Assembly (NCBI RefSeq): GCF_017353185.1
Contig: NZ_JAFMYV010000002.1
Location: 372,001 to 436,000 of the forward strand
Direction: 5' to 3'
DNA length: 64,000 bases
Origin: Fibrella rubiginis
Lineage (GTDB): Bacteria; Bacteroidota; Bacteroidia; Cytophagales; Spirosomataceae
Below the pieces are notes generated by a model. It was not told where the DNA came from. It did not search any database and saw only the letters and a list, made by a program, of their open reading frames with translations. The translations under genes were made by a program, and so were the position numbers. This document shows, in pieces, positions 19,205 through 27,951 of this stretch. Numbering within the stretch: position 1 is the first letter of the stretch; every line of letters begins with the position of its first letter.

Positions 19205-20260
19205 TTAACGTTTTTTATACACACTCAAAATGGCCTGCTCCAGTACGGCCGCGTCGGTGTCGCGCCAGAAACGCATGGCCACGGGCAGGTAGGCCAGCCG
19301 CCGCTTTCGTTCAGAGTCTGTCAGCAGGGCCGACAGTTTCACTTCGTCTTTTTGGGTGGTCAACAACCACGTATCGGGTGGGCAATCGCGCAGGAGTTGG
19401 TCAACGTCGGCGCGGGTATAGGCGTGGTGATCGCCGAAAGCAGCGTGTTTCCAGAGGCCAAACGTTTCGGTTACGTACTGCGCCAGCGGTCGTGCATCGG
19501 CCAGACCCGATACCAGTAAAACGGGGCCAGTAATTGCCTCAACAGATTGATTATCAATAAACTGCTTTGGCGTGTCGTATCGAAGGCCGGCAAACAACAC
19601 CGGCGTATTGGGGCGGGTATACTGGCTGATTTTCGCCGTAATCTGTGCCCGCTCTGTATCACTTGGCTCATGGGGGCATTTGGTGACGAGCACAAGGTCG
19701 GCGCGTTTGGCTCCGTGCCGCCGTTCGCGCAGGCGCCCGCCGGGAAACGGGTCGTCGGTGTAGAATGGGCGGTTGTAGTCCGTCAGCAAAAGCTGAAGCT
19801 GGGGTTGCACGGCCCGGTGCTGAAAGGCGTCGTCGAGCACTACCGTGCCAATCTCGGGCCGAAGCCGAGTAAGCTGGGCGAGGGCATCGGCTCGATCTTC
19901 GCCTACGCAGACGGTGGCGGCATGGCCGAGGTTATGATACAGTTGCAGCGGCTCGTCGCCGAGGGTGGCGGCGGTGTCGGTGGGGGAGGCGATGCGGAAG
20001 CCCGTTGTGTCACGTCCGTAGCCTCGACTCAGGGTAGCCAACCCACCTGCCAGGCTGGGGTCAAGCTGGCCAAGCAGGCGGATAAGGTATTCTACGGCGG
20101 GGGTTTTGCCCGTTCCGCCCACCGTCAGGTTGCCAATACTTAGGCAACGTTGTGCGGGGCGAATGCTTTTTATAAACCCGTTGTCATACAAGCGGTTGCG
20201 CAAATCGGTGATGCCCCCGTACAGCGCAGAGAAGGGTTTTAGCAGCAGTTTACCGACCAC
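19205..20260 (-). CDS. lpxK: Tetraacyldisaccharide 4'-kinase
   Basis: This 351-residue inner-membrane-associated kinase adds the 4'-phosphate to the lipid A precursor. The Walker A motif GGTGKTP (48-54) follows the family's SIGNLTVGG signature. The motif DDAFQHR and the LLTDYNRPFYTDDPFPGGRLRE segment are diagnostic of LpxK. Residues 1-20 (LLKPFSALYGGITDLRN) are the membrane-contacting N-terminal helix. It is divergent from menC, with a 92-base gap that should contain both promoters. Confidence 0.95.
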   Translation of the reverse strand: MVGKLLLKPFSALYGGITDLRNRLYDNGFIKSIRPAQRCLSIGNLTVGGTGKTPAVEYLIRLLGQLDPSLAGGLATLSRGYGRDTTGFRIASPTDTAATLGDEPLQLYHNLGHAATVCVGEDRADALAQLTRLRPEIGTVVLDDAFQHRAVQPQLQLLLTDYNRPFYTDDPFPGGRLRERRHGAKRADLVLVTKCPHEPSDTERAQITAKISQYTRPNTPVLFAGLRYDTPKQFIDNQSVEAITGPVLLVSGLADARPLAQYVTETFGLWKHAAFGDHHAYTRADVDQLLRDCPPDTWLLTTQKDEVKLSALLTDSERKRRLAYLPVAMRFWRDTDAAVLEQAILSVYKKR

Positions 20261-20352
20261 AGGTAGGGTAATAATTTCGTAACATGTTTTTCGGGGTGGG
20301 TCAAAAGTAGTAGTTTTAACGGTCTATCGCGTCTTATGCCCACCCCATCCTG

Positions 20353-21444
20353 ATGAGTCTCCGGGTCAGCCACCTGAAATACACGTTGCATTTCACTTTC
20401 GAGGCTGGTACCTCGCGGGGGACGCTTACCCAAAAAGATTCGTACTTTCTTCGGCTCGTCGATTCCGACCGTCCCGACGTAGTGGGTTACGGCGAATGTG
20501 GCCCTTTGCGCGGCCTGAGCCTGGACGATGTGCCCGATTTTGAGCAACGACTCACTGAGTACTGCGACTATTTCAACGCCATCGATCTCCAGCTTTTTTC
20601 CTGGAATGTGCCGATTGTGCTGAATCAGCTGATCAGTCAGCAGCATCCCAGCATTTTGTTTGGTCTGGAAACAGCCATGCTCGATTTCCTGTCGGGTGGC
20701 CAACGGCTGATCCAGGCCAACGAGTTCGTCAACGGCCACCGGGCTATACCCATCAACGGCCTGGTCTGGATGGGCTCGCCGGATTTTATGCGGCAGCAGA
20801 TCGACGAAAAACTGGCGGCGGGCTACACCACCATCAAGCTCAAAATCGGTGCTATCGACTTCGACCAGGAATGTGCGTTGCTGGGCTACATCCGGCAGCA
20901 GTACTCGCCCGAACAGATCACCCTGCGGGTCGACGCCAATGGTGCGTTCCGGCCCGACGAAGCCCTCGCCAAGCTGGAACGGCTGGCGGAATATGGCCTT
21001 CATTCCATTGAACAGCCCATTGCAGCGGGTCAGCACGAGTTGCTGGCTGATCTTTGTCGCCAGACTCCCGTGCCCATTGCCCTCGACGAAGAGCTGATCG
21101 GCCACATGGAATACGTGGATAAGTTTCGGCTTCTGAAGAAAATTCAGCCGCAATTTATCATTCTCAAACCCACGCTGTTGGGTGGTCTGCGGCACTGCGA
21201 CGAGTGGATCGAACTGGCAAACCGCTTGTCTATTGGCTGGTGGATTACGTCGGCGCTGGAATCCAACATTGGGCTAAACGCCATTGCGCAGTATGCCGCA
21301 CAGTTCAAAAACCTGCTGCCGCAGGGGCTGGGCACCGGCCAGTTGTATCACAACAACATCAGCAGTCCACTCCACATCGACCACGGCACGCTTCGCTACG
21401 ATACAAGCACACCCTGGCACCTGAACGGCCTGCGTCCTCACTGA
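20353..21444 (+). CDS. menC: o-Succinylbenzoate synthase (enolase superfamily)
   Basis: This 363-residue enolase-superfamily enzyme is best assigned to dehydration of SHCHC to o-succinylbenzoate in menaquinone synthesis. The active-site set is complete: K162-x-K164 in IKLKIG, metal ligands D194, E220 and D245, and K272 in LKPTLLGG. A dipeptide epimerase shares these residues. The GYGECGPLRGLSLDD start and the LLGGLRHCDEWIELA region look more like Bacteroidota MenC. The stop codon lies one base before the start of the peptidase gene, so the two are co-transcribed. Confidence 0.85.
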   Translation: MSLRVSHLKYTLHFTFEAGTSRGTLTQKDSYFLRLVDSDRPDVVGYGECGPLRGLSLDDVPDFEQRLTEYCDYFNAIDLQLFSWNVPIVLNQLISQQHPSILFGLETAMLDFLSGGQRLIQANEFVNGHRAIPINGLVWMGSPDFMRQQIDEKLAAGYTTIKLKIGAIDFDQECALLGYIRQQYSPEQITLRVDANGAFRPDEALAKLERLAEYGLHSIEQPIAAGQHELLADLCRQTPVPIALDEELIGHMEYVDKFRLLKKIQPQFIILKPTLLGGLRHCDEWIELANRLSIGWWITSALESNIGLNAIAQYAAQFKNLLPQGLGTGQLYHNNISSPLHIDHGTLRYDTSTPWHLNGLRPH

Positions 21445-21445
21445 T

Positions 21446-23125
21446 ATGACCCATTCCGGGCTTACCAATCTTCGTGGCCTGTTGGCCTTTTTTTTGGTCC
21501 TGACGTTGCTCGGTGGCACCGCTGCCTGTGGGCAAACCCCCAAAAGCACCGTTCAGCCGGGCTTCACCCACGCCGATACCCTACGGGGCAGCATCACCCC
21601 CGAACGCCGCTGGTGGGACCTGAATCATTACACGCTGTCGGTACAAATTAACCCCTCCGACAGCAGCATCCGGGGCAGCAACGCCATTCGGTACCGGGTG
21701 CTGGCCGGGGGGCAAACCATGCAGATTGACCTGCAACTACCCCTACGGATCACCAAGATGGAACAGGACGGGCAGGCGTTGACATGGCGCAACGAAGGCA
21801 ATGCCCATTTTGTGCAACTAGCTAAAAAACAGCAGGTTGGCCAGACAGAAACGATTACGGTAACCTACGAAGGCAAACCCCACGTAGCCAAAATGCCGCC
21901 CTGGGACGGGGGCTTCACCTGGTCGCGTGACCCCAAAGGACGCCCGTTTATTGCTACTTCGTGCCAGGGGCTGGGGGCCAGCGTGTGGTGGCCGTGCAAA
22001 GACCATATGTATGACGAACCCGACTCGATGCTGATTCAGGTGCGTGTGCCCGAAGCCCTCACCGACGTATCGAACGGAAAGCTCCGCCGCATTATCCCTC
22101 ACGACGATCACACCCGCACGTTTGAATGGGCTGTAGTGAACCCGATCAACAATTACGGGGTGAATGTAAACGCTGCTACCTACGTCAGCTGGTCCGACAC
22201 GCTGCGCGGTGAGAAGGGCACGCTGCCGCTCTCCTTTTATGTACTGCCCGAAAATGAAACCGCCGCACGGCAGTACTTTCGGCAGGTGAAAACCATGCTC
22301 CGGGCTTTTGAGCACTGGTTTGGGGCCTACCCGTTCTACGAAGACGGCTACAAACTGGTGCAGACGCCCTACCTCGGCATGGAACATCAAAGCTCCGTTA
22401 CCTACGGCAACCGCTTCCGCAATGGCTACCTCGGCACTGACCTCTCCGGTACGGGATGGGGCCTGAAATTCGATTTTATCATCGTGCACGAATCGGGGCA
22501 CGAGTGGTTTGCCAACAACATCACCTACAAAGACATCGCCGACATGTGGGTGCACGAAAGCTTCACAAGCTACGCTGAATGCCTCTACGTAGACTATCTC
22601 TTTGGTAAAAATGCCGGGGCGCAGTACGTGATTGGTACACGGGCACGGGTGCAAAACGACAAGCCCATCATTGGCCATTACAACGTCAACGAAGAAGGGT
22701 CGGGCGACATGTATTTCAAAGGAGCCAACATGCTCCACATGATCCGGCAGTGGGTGGCCAACGACGAAAAATGGCGGCAGGTGCTGCGGCAGCTAAACCA
22801 GACATTCTACCACAAAACCGTTACCACAGCCCAGATTGAGCAGTTTTTGATCACAAAAACGGGCCTGAAACTTCAGCCCATCTTCGACCAGTACCTGCGC
22901 ACGGCTCAAATCCCGACGCTGGAATACACGACCTCACCAACGGGTATTCGCTACCGCTGGGTCAACTGTCTGCCAGGATTCACGATGCCCGTCCGCCTTT
23001 GTCTGAACGACCTTGGCCCGCGCCGCCTTGTCACGCCCACCACCAGCTGGCAGGAGTTGAAACAGCCTGCCGTGAAAGAGGTGACTGTTGATGCAGATTA
23101 TTATGTGCTGGTGAGCCGTAAGTGA
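21446..23125 (+). CDS. M1-family zinc metallopeptidase, exported
   Basis: This 559-residue aminopeptidase-N-like enzyme carries the zinc motif H348-ESG-H352 and the third ligand E371 in WVHESFTSY. The substrate-contacting segment is GMEHQSS, the usual variant in Bacteroidota. The N-terminus has a hydrophobic signal (LLAFFLVLTLLGGTAAC) that may end in a lipoprotein cysteine, so it is likely periplasmic or lipid-anchored. It lacks the large C-terminal domain of classical PepN. It begins one base after menC, which suggests translational coupling, although no pathway link is evident. Confidence 0.9.
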   Translation: MTHSGLTNLRGLLAFFLVLTLLGGTAACGQTPKSTVQPGFTHADTLRGSITPERRWWDLNHYTLSVQINPSDSSIRGSNAIRYRVLAGGQTMQIDLQLPLRITKMEQDGQALTWRNEGNAHFVQLAKKQQVGQTETITVTYEGKPHVAKMPPWDGGFTWSRDPKGRPFIATSCQGLGASVWWPCKDHMYDEPDSMLIQVRVPEALTDVSNGKLRRIIPHDDHTRTFEWAVVNPINNYGVNVNAATYVSWSDTLRGEKGTLPLSFYVLPENETAARQYFRQVKTMLRAFEHWFGAYPFYEDGYKLVQTPYLGMEHQSSVTYGNRFRNGYLGTDLSGTGWGLKFDFIIVHESGHEWFANNITYKDIADMWVHESFTSYAECLYVDYLFGKNAGAQYVIGTRARVQNDKPIIGHYNVNEEGSGDMYFKGANMLHMIRQWVANDEKWRQVLRQLNQTFYHKTVTTAQIEQFLITKTGLKLQPIFDQYLRTAQIPTLEYTTSPTGIRYRWVNCLPGFTMPVRLCLNDLGPRRLVTPTTSWQELKQPAVKEVTVDADYYVLVSRK

Positions 23126-23130
23126 AGGAA

Positions 23131-23697
23131 TTAATTCGTTATATCAAGCTCATATTTGCTCAGCAGACCTGGCAGGTGGCGGAGGGAGAATTTGGCCCTC
23201 TTTAGTTTATTATCGTCGGGGTTCAGCCGGATATTATACGAGCTGGTAAAATCAGCCTGAGTCAGGTTATTCTCGCCAAATTTGGCTAGCTCCAGATCGC
23301 AATCAAGAAAGGTCGCACCGGCCAGATCGCATTTTAAGAAATGGGCTTCTTTCATCGAGCAGGTATCGAAGCGCGTTTTCTTCATGTTTCGGTTTAAGAA
23401 TACCGAGAAGTCGAGGTTACACCCTTGAAAACCAACGCTGAAGCCGAAGGGATTACAATGCCCGAAATCGACCTGTGTCAGGCGGCATTTGATAAAATGA
23501 ACCTCATCGAACTTGGTATTGCCAACGGTTACTTTCGACAGGTTGCATTCCTCAAACTGGCAATTGATAAAGTTAGATTTTGTCAATAGAGCACCTGCCA
23601 GATCCAGTTTTCGGAACGTACATTTCTCAAAATCCTGCCCGTTCCAGCTGTCAGGCAGCTCGCTGTTTTGGTCGAAAGTCTGGTTGTAATAATCCAT
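23131..23697 (-). CDS. Pentapeptide-repeat protein
   Basis: This 188-residue protein is built of A(D/N)LxX-type pentapeptides: FEKCTFRKLDLAGALL, NFINCQFEECNL, HFLKCDLAGATFLDCDLELAKF. The sequence predicts a right-handed quadrilateral beta-helix over about residues 20-165, with many cysteines at the outward positions. Some relatives (Qnr, MfpA) mimic DNA and protect gyrase, but most have no known role, and nothing here decides. No signal peptide is seen. The gene is convergent with the M1 peptidase, 5 bases apart. Confidence 0.85.
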   Translation of the reverse strand: MDYYNQTFDQNSELPDSWNGQDFEKCTFRKLDLAGALLTKSNFINCQFEECNLSKVTVGNTKFDEVHFIKCRLTQVDFGHCNPFGFSVGFQGCNLDFSVFLNRNMKKTRFDTCSMKEAHFLKCDLAGATFLDCDLELAKFGENNLTQADFTSSYNIRLNPDDNKLKRAKFSLRHLPGLLSKYELDITN

Positions 23698-23772
23698 AGA
23701 AAATGATTCAAAGTCTGGAGTTTGATGCGCAGCGTTTGACCTAAACGTTAAACAGTAAACGTCAAACCTTAT

Positions 23773-24690
23773 TTAAACCCAGTCAACGCCTTTACGAAGC
23801 CATGTCAGTGTTTCCGCTTCGGGCGTGTTGGGGGCGGGGTGGTAATCGTAGACCCAATTGGCCTGCGGGGGCATGCTCATCAGAATAGACTCGGTGCGGC
23901 CATTGGTTTCCAGGCCAAATTTAGTGCCCCGGTCCCAGGCCAGGTTAAACTCCACGTAGCGACCCCGGCGCAGCCCCTGCCAGCGCTGCTCGTCGGGCGT
24001 GTAGGGTTTGTGGGCGTTGAGCGCCATCAGGTGGGTGTAGATGGGGGCGAAGGCACTGCCTACTTCCTGCCAGAAGGCAAAAATGGCTTCTTTCGACACC
24101 GTTTCTGTTTCGTTCAGGTAATCGAAAAAGATGCCGCCAACACCGCGGGTTTCCTGCCGGTGGGGGATGTAGAAATAATCATCAGCCCAAGGTTTGAATT
24201 TCGGGTAATAGGCCGGGTCATGACGGTCGCAGGCCTGTTTGAGCTGCTCGTGAAACCAGCGGGCCTGCTGTGGTACTACATAGTGCGGCGTCAGGTCGAT
24301 ACCCCCGCCAAACCAGTACTGGCCGGTGCTCATCTCAAAGTACCGCACGTTCATGTGGATGATGGGTACGTGCGGGTTGTGCGGATGCAGGACGATGGAT
24401 ACCCCCGTCGCGAAAAATTCGGGCTGCGCTTCACCGGGCTTTGTGGTGATGTTAAGCTGCCTCAGGGTGGCTTCTGACGCCTCGCCGTGCACGGCGGAGA
24501 AGCCCACACCGCCTTTTTCAATGATGGCGCCATCGGCCATCACACGCGACCGTCCGCCACCACCGCCGGGCCGTTCCCAGTGGTCTTCGCGGAACTGGCC
24601 GGTGCCATCGGCGGTTTCGAGGGCGGCGCAAATTTGGTCCTGAAGTGCCTGGAGCCAGGCCACAATCGACTGTCTGTCGGGCTGTTGCAT
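23773..24690 (-). CDS. hemF: Oxygen-dependent coproporphyrinogen III oxidase
   Basis: This 305-residue enzyme converts coproporphyrinogen III to protoporphyrinogen IX in haem synthesis using oxygen. I start it at the ATG at 24690 (MQQPDRQSIVAWLQALQ). A longer in-frame reading would run back into tRNA-Leu. Family signatures include ERPGGGGGRSRVM, HMNVRYFE, YWFGGGIDLTP and the KFKPWADDYFYIPHRQETRGVGG block (split here over the known HemF signature). The start codon lies only 7 bases after a strong hairpin that ends the tRNA-Leu gene, so its promoter position is puzzling. Confidence 0.95.
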   Translation of the reverse strand: MQQPDRQSIVAWLQALQDQICAALETADGTGQFREDHWERPGGGGGRSRVMADGAIIEKGGVGFSAVHGEASEATLRQLNITTKPGEAQPEFFATGVSIVLHPHNPHVPIIHMNVRYFEMSTGQYWFGGGIDLTPHYVVPQQARWFHEQLKQACDRHDPAYYPKFKPWADDYFYIPHRQETRGVGGIFFDYLNETETVSKEAIFAFWQEVGSAFAPIYTHLMALNAHKPYTPDEQRWQGLRRGRYVEFNLAWDRGTKFGLETNGRTESILMSMPPQANWVYDYHPAPNTPEAETLTWLRKGVDWV

Positions 24691-24696
24691 AACGAA

Positions 24697-24722
24697 AAAA
24701 GGCTCCCAATTGGGAGCCTTTT
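24697..24722 (-). terminator. Perfect 26-bp palindrome after tRNA-Leu
   Basis: The sequence AAAAGGCTCCCAA/TTGGGAGCCTTTT at 24697-24722 is a perfect palindrome with a T run on each strand. On the minus strand it starts one base after the tRNA-Leu 3' end, as an intrinsic terminator should. It also ends 7 bases before the hemF start codon, so it would lie in any hemF leader. Confidence 0.85.
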
Positions 24723-24723
24723 G

Positions 24724-24805
24724 TGACCACGGGGAGACTCGAACTCCCACATCTTGCGAAACCACCCCCTCAAAGTGGCGTGTCTACCAATTTCACCACG
24801 TGGCC
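24724..24805 (-). tRNA. tRNA-Leu (anticodon GAG)
   Basis: The minus strand folds as a class II tRNA of 82 nt. The acceptor stem is GGCCACG/CGTGGTC, the D-arm GTGAAATTGGTAGACAC, and the anticodon stem CCACT/GGTGG with loop TTGAGGG (anticodon GAG). A long variable arm and a T-arm with TTCGAGT follow. The discriminator base is A and CCA is not encoded. Confidence 0.95.
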
Positions 24806-24955
24806 GTATTTTTTGGTAGGACAAAAGTAGGTCTAACCGGGCATAAAGTCAACGCATAGGCGGGTAAATCGGCCAAAATTTCGTAATTTAGGGGTATGAA
24901 CGGGTAAGTAGCACCCTTTTACGGACTTGTTCGATAAACCGAATCAACTAAGCAT

Positions 24956-25366
24956 ATGGCACTTGAATTAGTAGGCAAGCTGGTGAAAACACTGCCGGAA
25001 GTGACGGGTCAGGGCAAAAATGGCACCTGGCAAAAGCAGGAATTTGTGGTCGAAACAACCGATCAGTTTCCCAAGAAAGTATGTGTTTCACTCTGGGGTG
25101 AGAAGGTCAATGACCTGAAGCAGTATGCCCCCGGCGACATGCTGAAGCTGAGCCTGAACCTGGAGTCGCGGGAGTACAATGAGCGCTGGTATACCGAAGC
25201 CCGCGTGTGGCGTATTGAGGCTGCCGATGGTGCCGAAGGGGGCGCCCCTGCCGGCGGTGGTCAGGCGGCCCCGGCCGCTGCCCGTCAGCCCCGCGCTGCG
25301 CAACCCGCCAGCGTTCCCTTCAATAGTGCCTTCGACGAAGACGGCAGCGGCGACTTGCCGTTCTAA
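24956..25366 (+). CDS. DUF3127 protein with SSB-like acidic tail
   Basis: This 136-residue protein matches the DUF3127 family of Bacteroidota over residues 1-80 (LVGKLVKTLPEVTGQGKNGTW, then KVCVSLWGEKVNDL). The alternating strands suggest an OB-like small beta-barrel. Residues 85-120 form an Ala/Gly/Pro/Gln linker. The end reads FDEDGSGDLPF, very like the DDDIPF tip with which single-stranded-DNA-binding proteins recruit repair and replication partners. This layout (beta-barrel, flexible linker, acidic tip) suggests a nucleic-acid-binding role. That function is inference; the family itself is uncharacterised as far as I know. Confidence 0.85.
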   Translation: MALELVGKLVKTLPEVTGQGKNGTWQKQEFVVETTDQFPKKVCVSLWGEKVNDLKQYAPGDMLKLSLNLESREYNERWYTEARVWRIEAADGAEGGAPAGGGQAAPAAARQPRAAQPASVPFNSAFDEDGSGDLPF

Positions 25367-25373
25367 GTGTAAA

Positions 25374-25467
25374 GTCTAAGGTTTTAATGTTGCTTCGCCA
25401 GCCTGGTAGTATAGCTACACTAATTCGGCGAACGGCGGGCTGGCGAAGCAACATTAAAACCTTAGAC
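25374..25467. repeat. Inverted repeat with 30-bp perfect arms and GTTGCTTCGC cap
   Basis: The arms at 25374-25403 and 25438-25467 are perfect reverse complements over 30 bp. The outer word GTCTAAGG also occurs in the elements at 31831 and 45896. The cap GTTGCTTCGC is at 25389-25398. The element starts 7 bases after the DUF3127 stop codon. Confidence 0.9.
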
Positions 25468-25477
25468 GTTAAACATT

Positions 25478-25523
25478 AAACAATAAGGGGTTGAAAGCTG
25501 TCGCTTTCAACCCCTTATTGTTT
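25478..25523. terminator. Perfect 21-bp-stem hairpin beyond tRNA-Lys
   Basis: The arms at 25478-25498 and 25503-25523 are perfect over 21 bp with the loop TGTC. The central part is GGGGTTGAAAGC/GCTTTCAACCCC, followed on both strands by TTATTGTTT. It starts 4 bases beyond the 3' end of tRNA-Lys on the minus strand and fits its terminator. It would also stop transcripts arriving from the DUF3127 side. Confidence 0.8.
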
Positions 25524-25526
25524 GTG

Positions 25527-25599
25527 TGATCCGGCTGGGATTCGAACCCAGGACCCATACATTAAAAGTGTATTGCTCTACCAGCTGAGCTACCAGATC
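25527..25599 (-). tRNA. tRNA-Lys (anticodon TTT)
   Basis: The minus strand gives a 73-nt class I tRNA. Acceptor stem GATCTGG/CCGGATC, D-arm GCTCAGCTGGTAGAGC, anticodon stem ATACA/TGTAT with loop CTTTTAA, and T-arm CTGGGTTCGAATCCCAG are all intact. The discriminator is A and CCA is not encoded. Confidence 0.96.
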
Positions 25600-25671
25600 G
25601 GGCTATTCTGCACGCGGAACAAATGACCGTTTTCAGAATCGCGATGCAAAATTATTGCGTAAATTGGCCCA

Positions 25672-26442
25672 ATGCAAGCCCTTCACGTAAAAATATTCCT
25701 ATTTCTGGGGGTTTGGGGCGTAGTGAACTGGTACTCAACAACCCACGCTCAAACCCCTCCGCAACGGCCTTCTGTGGCCGATGTAACAGGGGCTGTGTTG
25801 ACCGCCCGCGCCGACTCACTCTACCGGCTTGGGCAGTGGGCTGGCGCCGCCGAACTCTTCGAGTCGGCCCTCTCGAAAGAGCAGCCGGCCTCCGGGCCCA
25901 TGCTGCTGAAACTGGCCCGAGCCTATGAACAACAGGGCGACGTGGCCAAGGTACTCTATTACCTGCAGGTGTTCAGCAAACGAAACCCCGACGAGGCCGT
26001 GCTGCGCAAAATGAACGACATCGCCCGCGTCAACAGCTTGTCGGGCTACGAGACCAGCGACCTAAACTATTTCTACCTTTTCTACCGGCAGTATGGCATT
26101 TATCTGACTGCCGTGCTACTGCTACTTGGGATGTACGTATTTGGGGTGTTGCTGTTTAAATCTATGCGACGCGAAGAAACGTCAACACGGCTCAAAACCG
26201 TCATTATGGTATACCTGGTGACGGTACTCATCTTCATCAACCTGCCCGAAGGCTACGAATCGGGTATCACCAGCAACGACCGTGTTTATCTCCGCACGGA
26301 ACCGTCGGCGGCGGCACCGGTGGTGGCTACCCTGGGGCGCGGTAATAAGGTAAACATCCTGAGCAGCCGCGACATCTGGTGGCGCATCTTTTATAATAAT
26401 GGGCTTTATTACATCCGAAAAGATGCTGTATGGCTTATTTAA
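25672..26442 (+). CDS. TPR/SH3 membrane protein (BatE-like)
   Basis: This 256-residue protein starts with a signal peptide (KIFLFLGVWGVVNWYSTTHAQ) and has a TPR-like region at about 40-115 (ARADSLYRLGQWAGAAELFESAL, read as two helices). Two membrane helices follow (TAVLLLLGMYVFGVLLF and TVIMVYLVTVLIFINL) and then a bacterial SH3 domain to the end (RVYLRTEPSAAAPVVATLGRGN). This order resembles BatE proteins of the Bacteroides aerotolerance (Bat) system. The other bat genes are not in the window, so the assignment rests on domain order. It lies upstream of an MFS gene on the same strand. Confidence 0.7.
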   Translation: MQALHVKIFLFLGVWGVVNWYSTTHAQTPPQRPSVADVTGAVLTARADSLYRLGQWAGAAELFESALSKEQPASGPMLLKLARAYEQQGDVAKVLYYLQVFSKRNPDEAVLRKMNDIARVNSLSGYETSDLNYFYLFYRQYGIYLTAVLLLLGMYVFGVLLFKSMRREETSTRLKTVIMVYLVTVLIFINLPEGYESGITSNDRVYLRTEPSAAAPVVATLGRGNKVNILSSRDIWWRIFYNNGLYYIRKDAVWLI

Positions 26443-26528
26443 GGTGAAGGAGACATCAGAGCCAAGAAACAAGACGTTCTTGCTGGTGTTTCTGATGGCT
26501 TTCATCTTGCTTCTTAATTTCGAAACCA

Positions 26529-27914
26529 ATGGCCCTTCCTACTGCTCAATCCTCACTAGCTACGACCAACCATACGCTGGCTGAGGCGGTGCCCATCGTG
26601 AAAAATGATCCCCGGCTCATTCGCGCCTGGACGTTCTACGACTGGGCTAACTCGGTGCATTCGCTGGTGATTGTGTCCAGCATTTTCCCCGTTTATTTCG
26701 CTGCCACCGCCGTCAATGCGCAGGGTGGTACCGACATTGATTTTCTGGGTATGCACCTGCCCAACTCGGTACTGTTTTCCTATACCGTGTCGGCGGCCAT
26801 GCTGCTGGTAGCCCTGCTTAGCCCCTTCGGCACGGCCCTGGCCGACTATAGCGGGCGTAAAAAGCTGTTCATGAAGTTCTATTGCTACACGGGTGCGCTG
26901 GCTTGCGGACTGCTGTTTTTCTTTACTAAAGACACCATCACCTTCAGCGTATTCTGCTTTGCCTGGAGCCTGGTAGGGTGGGGTGGCAGCATTGTATTCT
27001 ATAACTCCTACCTGCCCGATATCACAACCGAAGACCAGTCGGATCGGGTCAGTGCGCGGGGGTTCACCATGGGTTATATCGGTAGCGTGTTGCTGATGGT
27101 GTTTAACCTGGTTATGATTCTGAAACCCCAGTGGTTTGGGGGTATTTCGAGCAGCATGGCCTCGCGCATTTCCTTTCTGACGGTGGCCCTCTGGTGGTTT
27201 GGCTTCGCCCAAATTCCGTTCAACGTCTTGCCCGATGGGGTACGTAAGCCCAGGGCGCTGGGGGGCGAAAACTGGATTTTCAACGGTTTTCGTGAACTGC
27301 AAACCGTGTTCAATCAATTGAAGCAACAAACGCTGGCGAAGCGGTTTCTACTGGCTTTCTTTGTTTACAACATGGCGGTGCAAACGGTGATGTACGTGGC
27401 TACGCTCTTTGGCACCAACGAGCTAAAAATGGAAGGTAGTTCGTTGATCATCATCATCTTGCTTATCCAGTTGGTGGCTATTCCGGGGGCTATCGGCTTC
27501 GCCCGGCTGTCGGAACGGGTGGGTAATATTTATGCCCTGGTGACGGCCGTGGTGATCTGGACGGGCATCTGTGTGGCGGCCTATTTTGTGGCCAACGAGA
27601 ACCAGTTTTTCATTGTGGCCGGGGTGGTAGGCCTGGTGATGGGCGGCATTCAGTCGCTCTCCCGCTCTACCTACACCAAACTTCTGCCCGAAACGACAGA
27701 TACCGCCTCGTATTTTGGCTTTTACGACGTCTGCGAAAAACTGTCGATAGTGGTCGGCACGGCTATCTATGGACTGGTGGAACAACTCACCGGCAGCATG
27801 CGCAACAGTATCCTGGCGTTGCTGGTTTTGTTTGTGATCGGGCTACTGCTGTTGTTGCGGATTCCGTCGCAAAAAGTTTACCGGAGCAGTGGACAAACGC
27901 CCGGCGTTGCCTAA
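26529..27914 (+). CDS. MFS transporter, UMF1/Atg22-like family
   Basis: This 461-residue polytopic membrane protein begins with the family's hallmark RAWTFYDWANSVHSLVIVSS, then shows about 12 hydrophobic helices. The first cytoplasmic loop contains the MFS signature GTALADYSGRKKLF. Atg22-like bacterial members are thought to export or recycle small solutes, but the substrate is unknown for this group. It follows the BatE-like gene by 86 bases and may share its transcript. A small hairpin lies downstream, before tRNA-Val. Confidence 0.88.
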   Translation: MALPTAQSSLATTNHTLAEAVPIVKNDPRLIRAWTFYDWANSVHSLVIVSSIFPVYFAATAVNAQGGTDIDFLGMHLPNSVLFSYTVSAAMLLVALLSPFGTALADYSGRKKLFMKFYCYTGALACGLLFFFTKDTITFSVFCFAWSLVGWGGSIVFYNSYLPDITTEDQSDRVSARGFTMGYIGSVLLMVFNLVMILKPQWFGGISSSMASRISFLTVALWWFGFAQIPFNVLPDGVRKPRALGGENWIFNGFRELQTVFNQLKQQTLAKRFLLAFFVYNMAVQTVMYVATLFGTNELKMEGSSLIIIILLIQLVAIPGAIGFARLSERVGNIYALVTAVVIWTGICVAAYFVANENQFFIVAGVVGLVMGGIQSLSRSTYTKLLPETTDTASYFGFYDVCEKLSIVVGTAIYGLVEQLTGSMRNSILALLVLFVIGLLLLLRIPSQKVYRSSGQTPGVA

Positions 27915-27925
27915 ATTTGTCATCC

Positions 27926-27946
27926 CATCCCGGTCAAAACGGGATG
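27926..27946 (+). terminator. Short hairpin after MFS gene
   Basis: CATCCCG (27926-27932) pairs with CGGGATG (27940-27946) around GTCAAAA. There is no T tract. It may be a weak terminator, or a fragment of the CATCCCG-type repeat also found at 31890-31900. Confidence 0.35.
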
Positions 27947-27951
27947 CGTAT

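Noticed and set aside
20239..21195. A 318-codon open frame on the minus strand over menC
   Set aside because: menC has complete active-site residues on the plus strand. The antisense frame is a mirror of codon bias.
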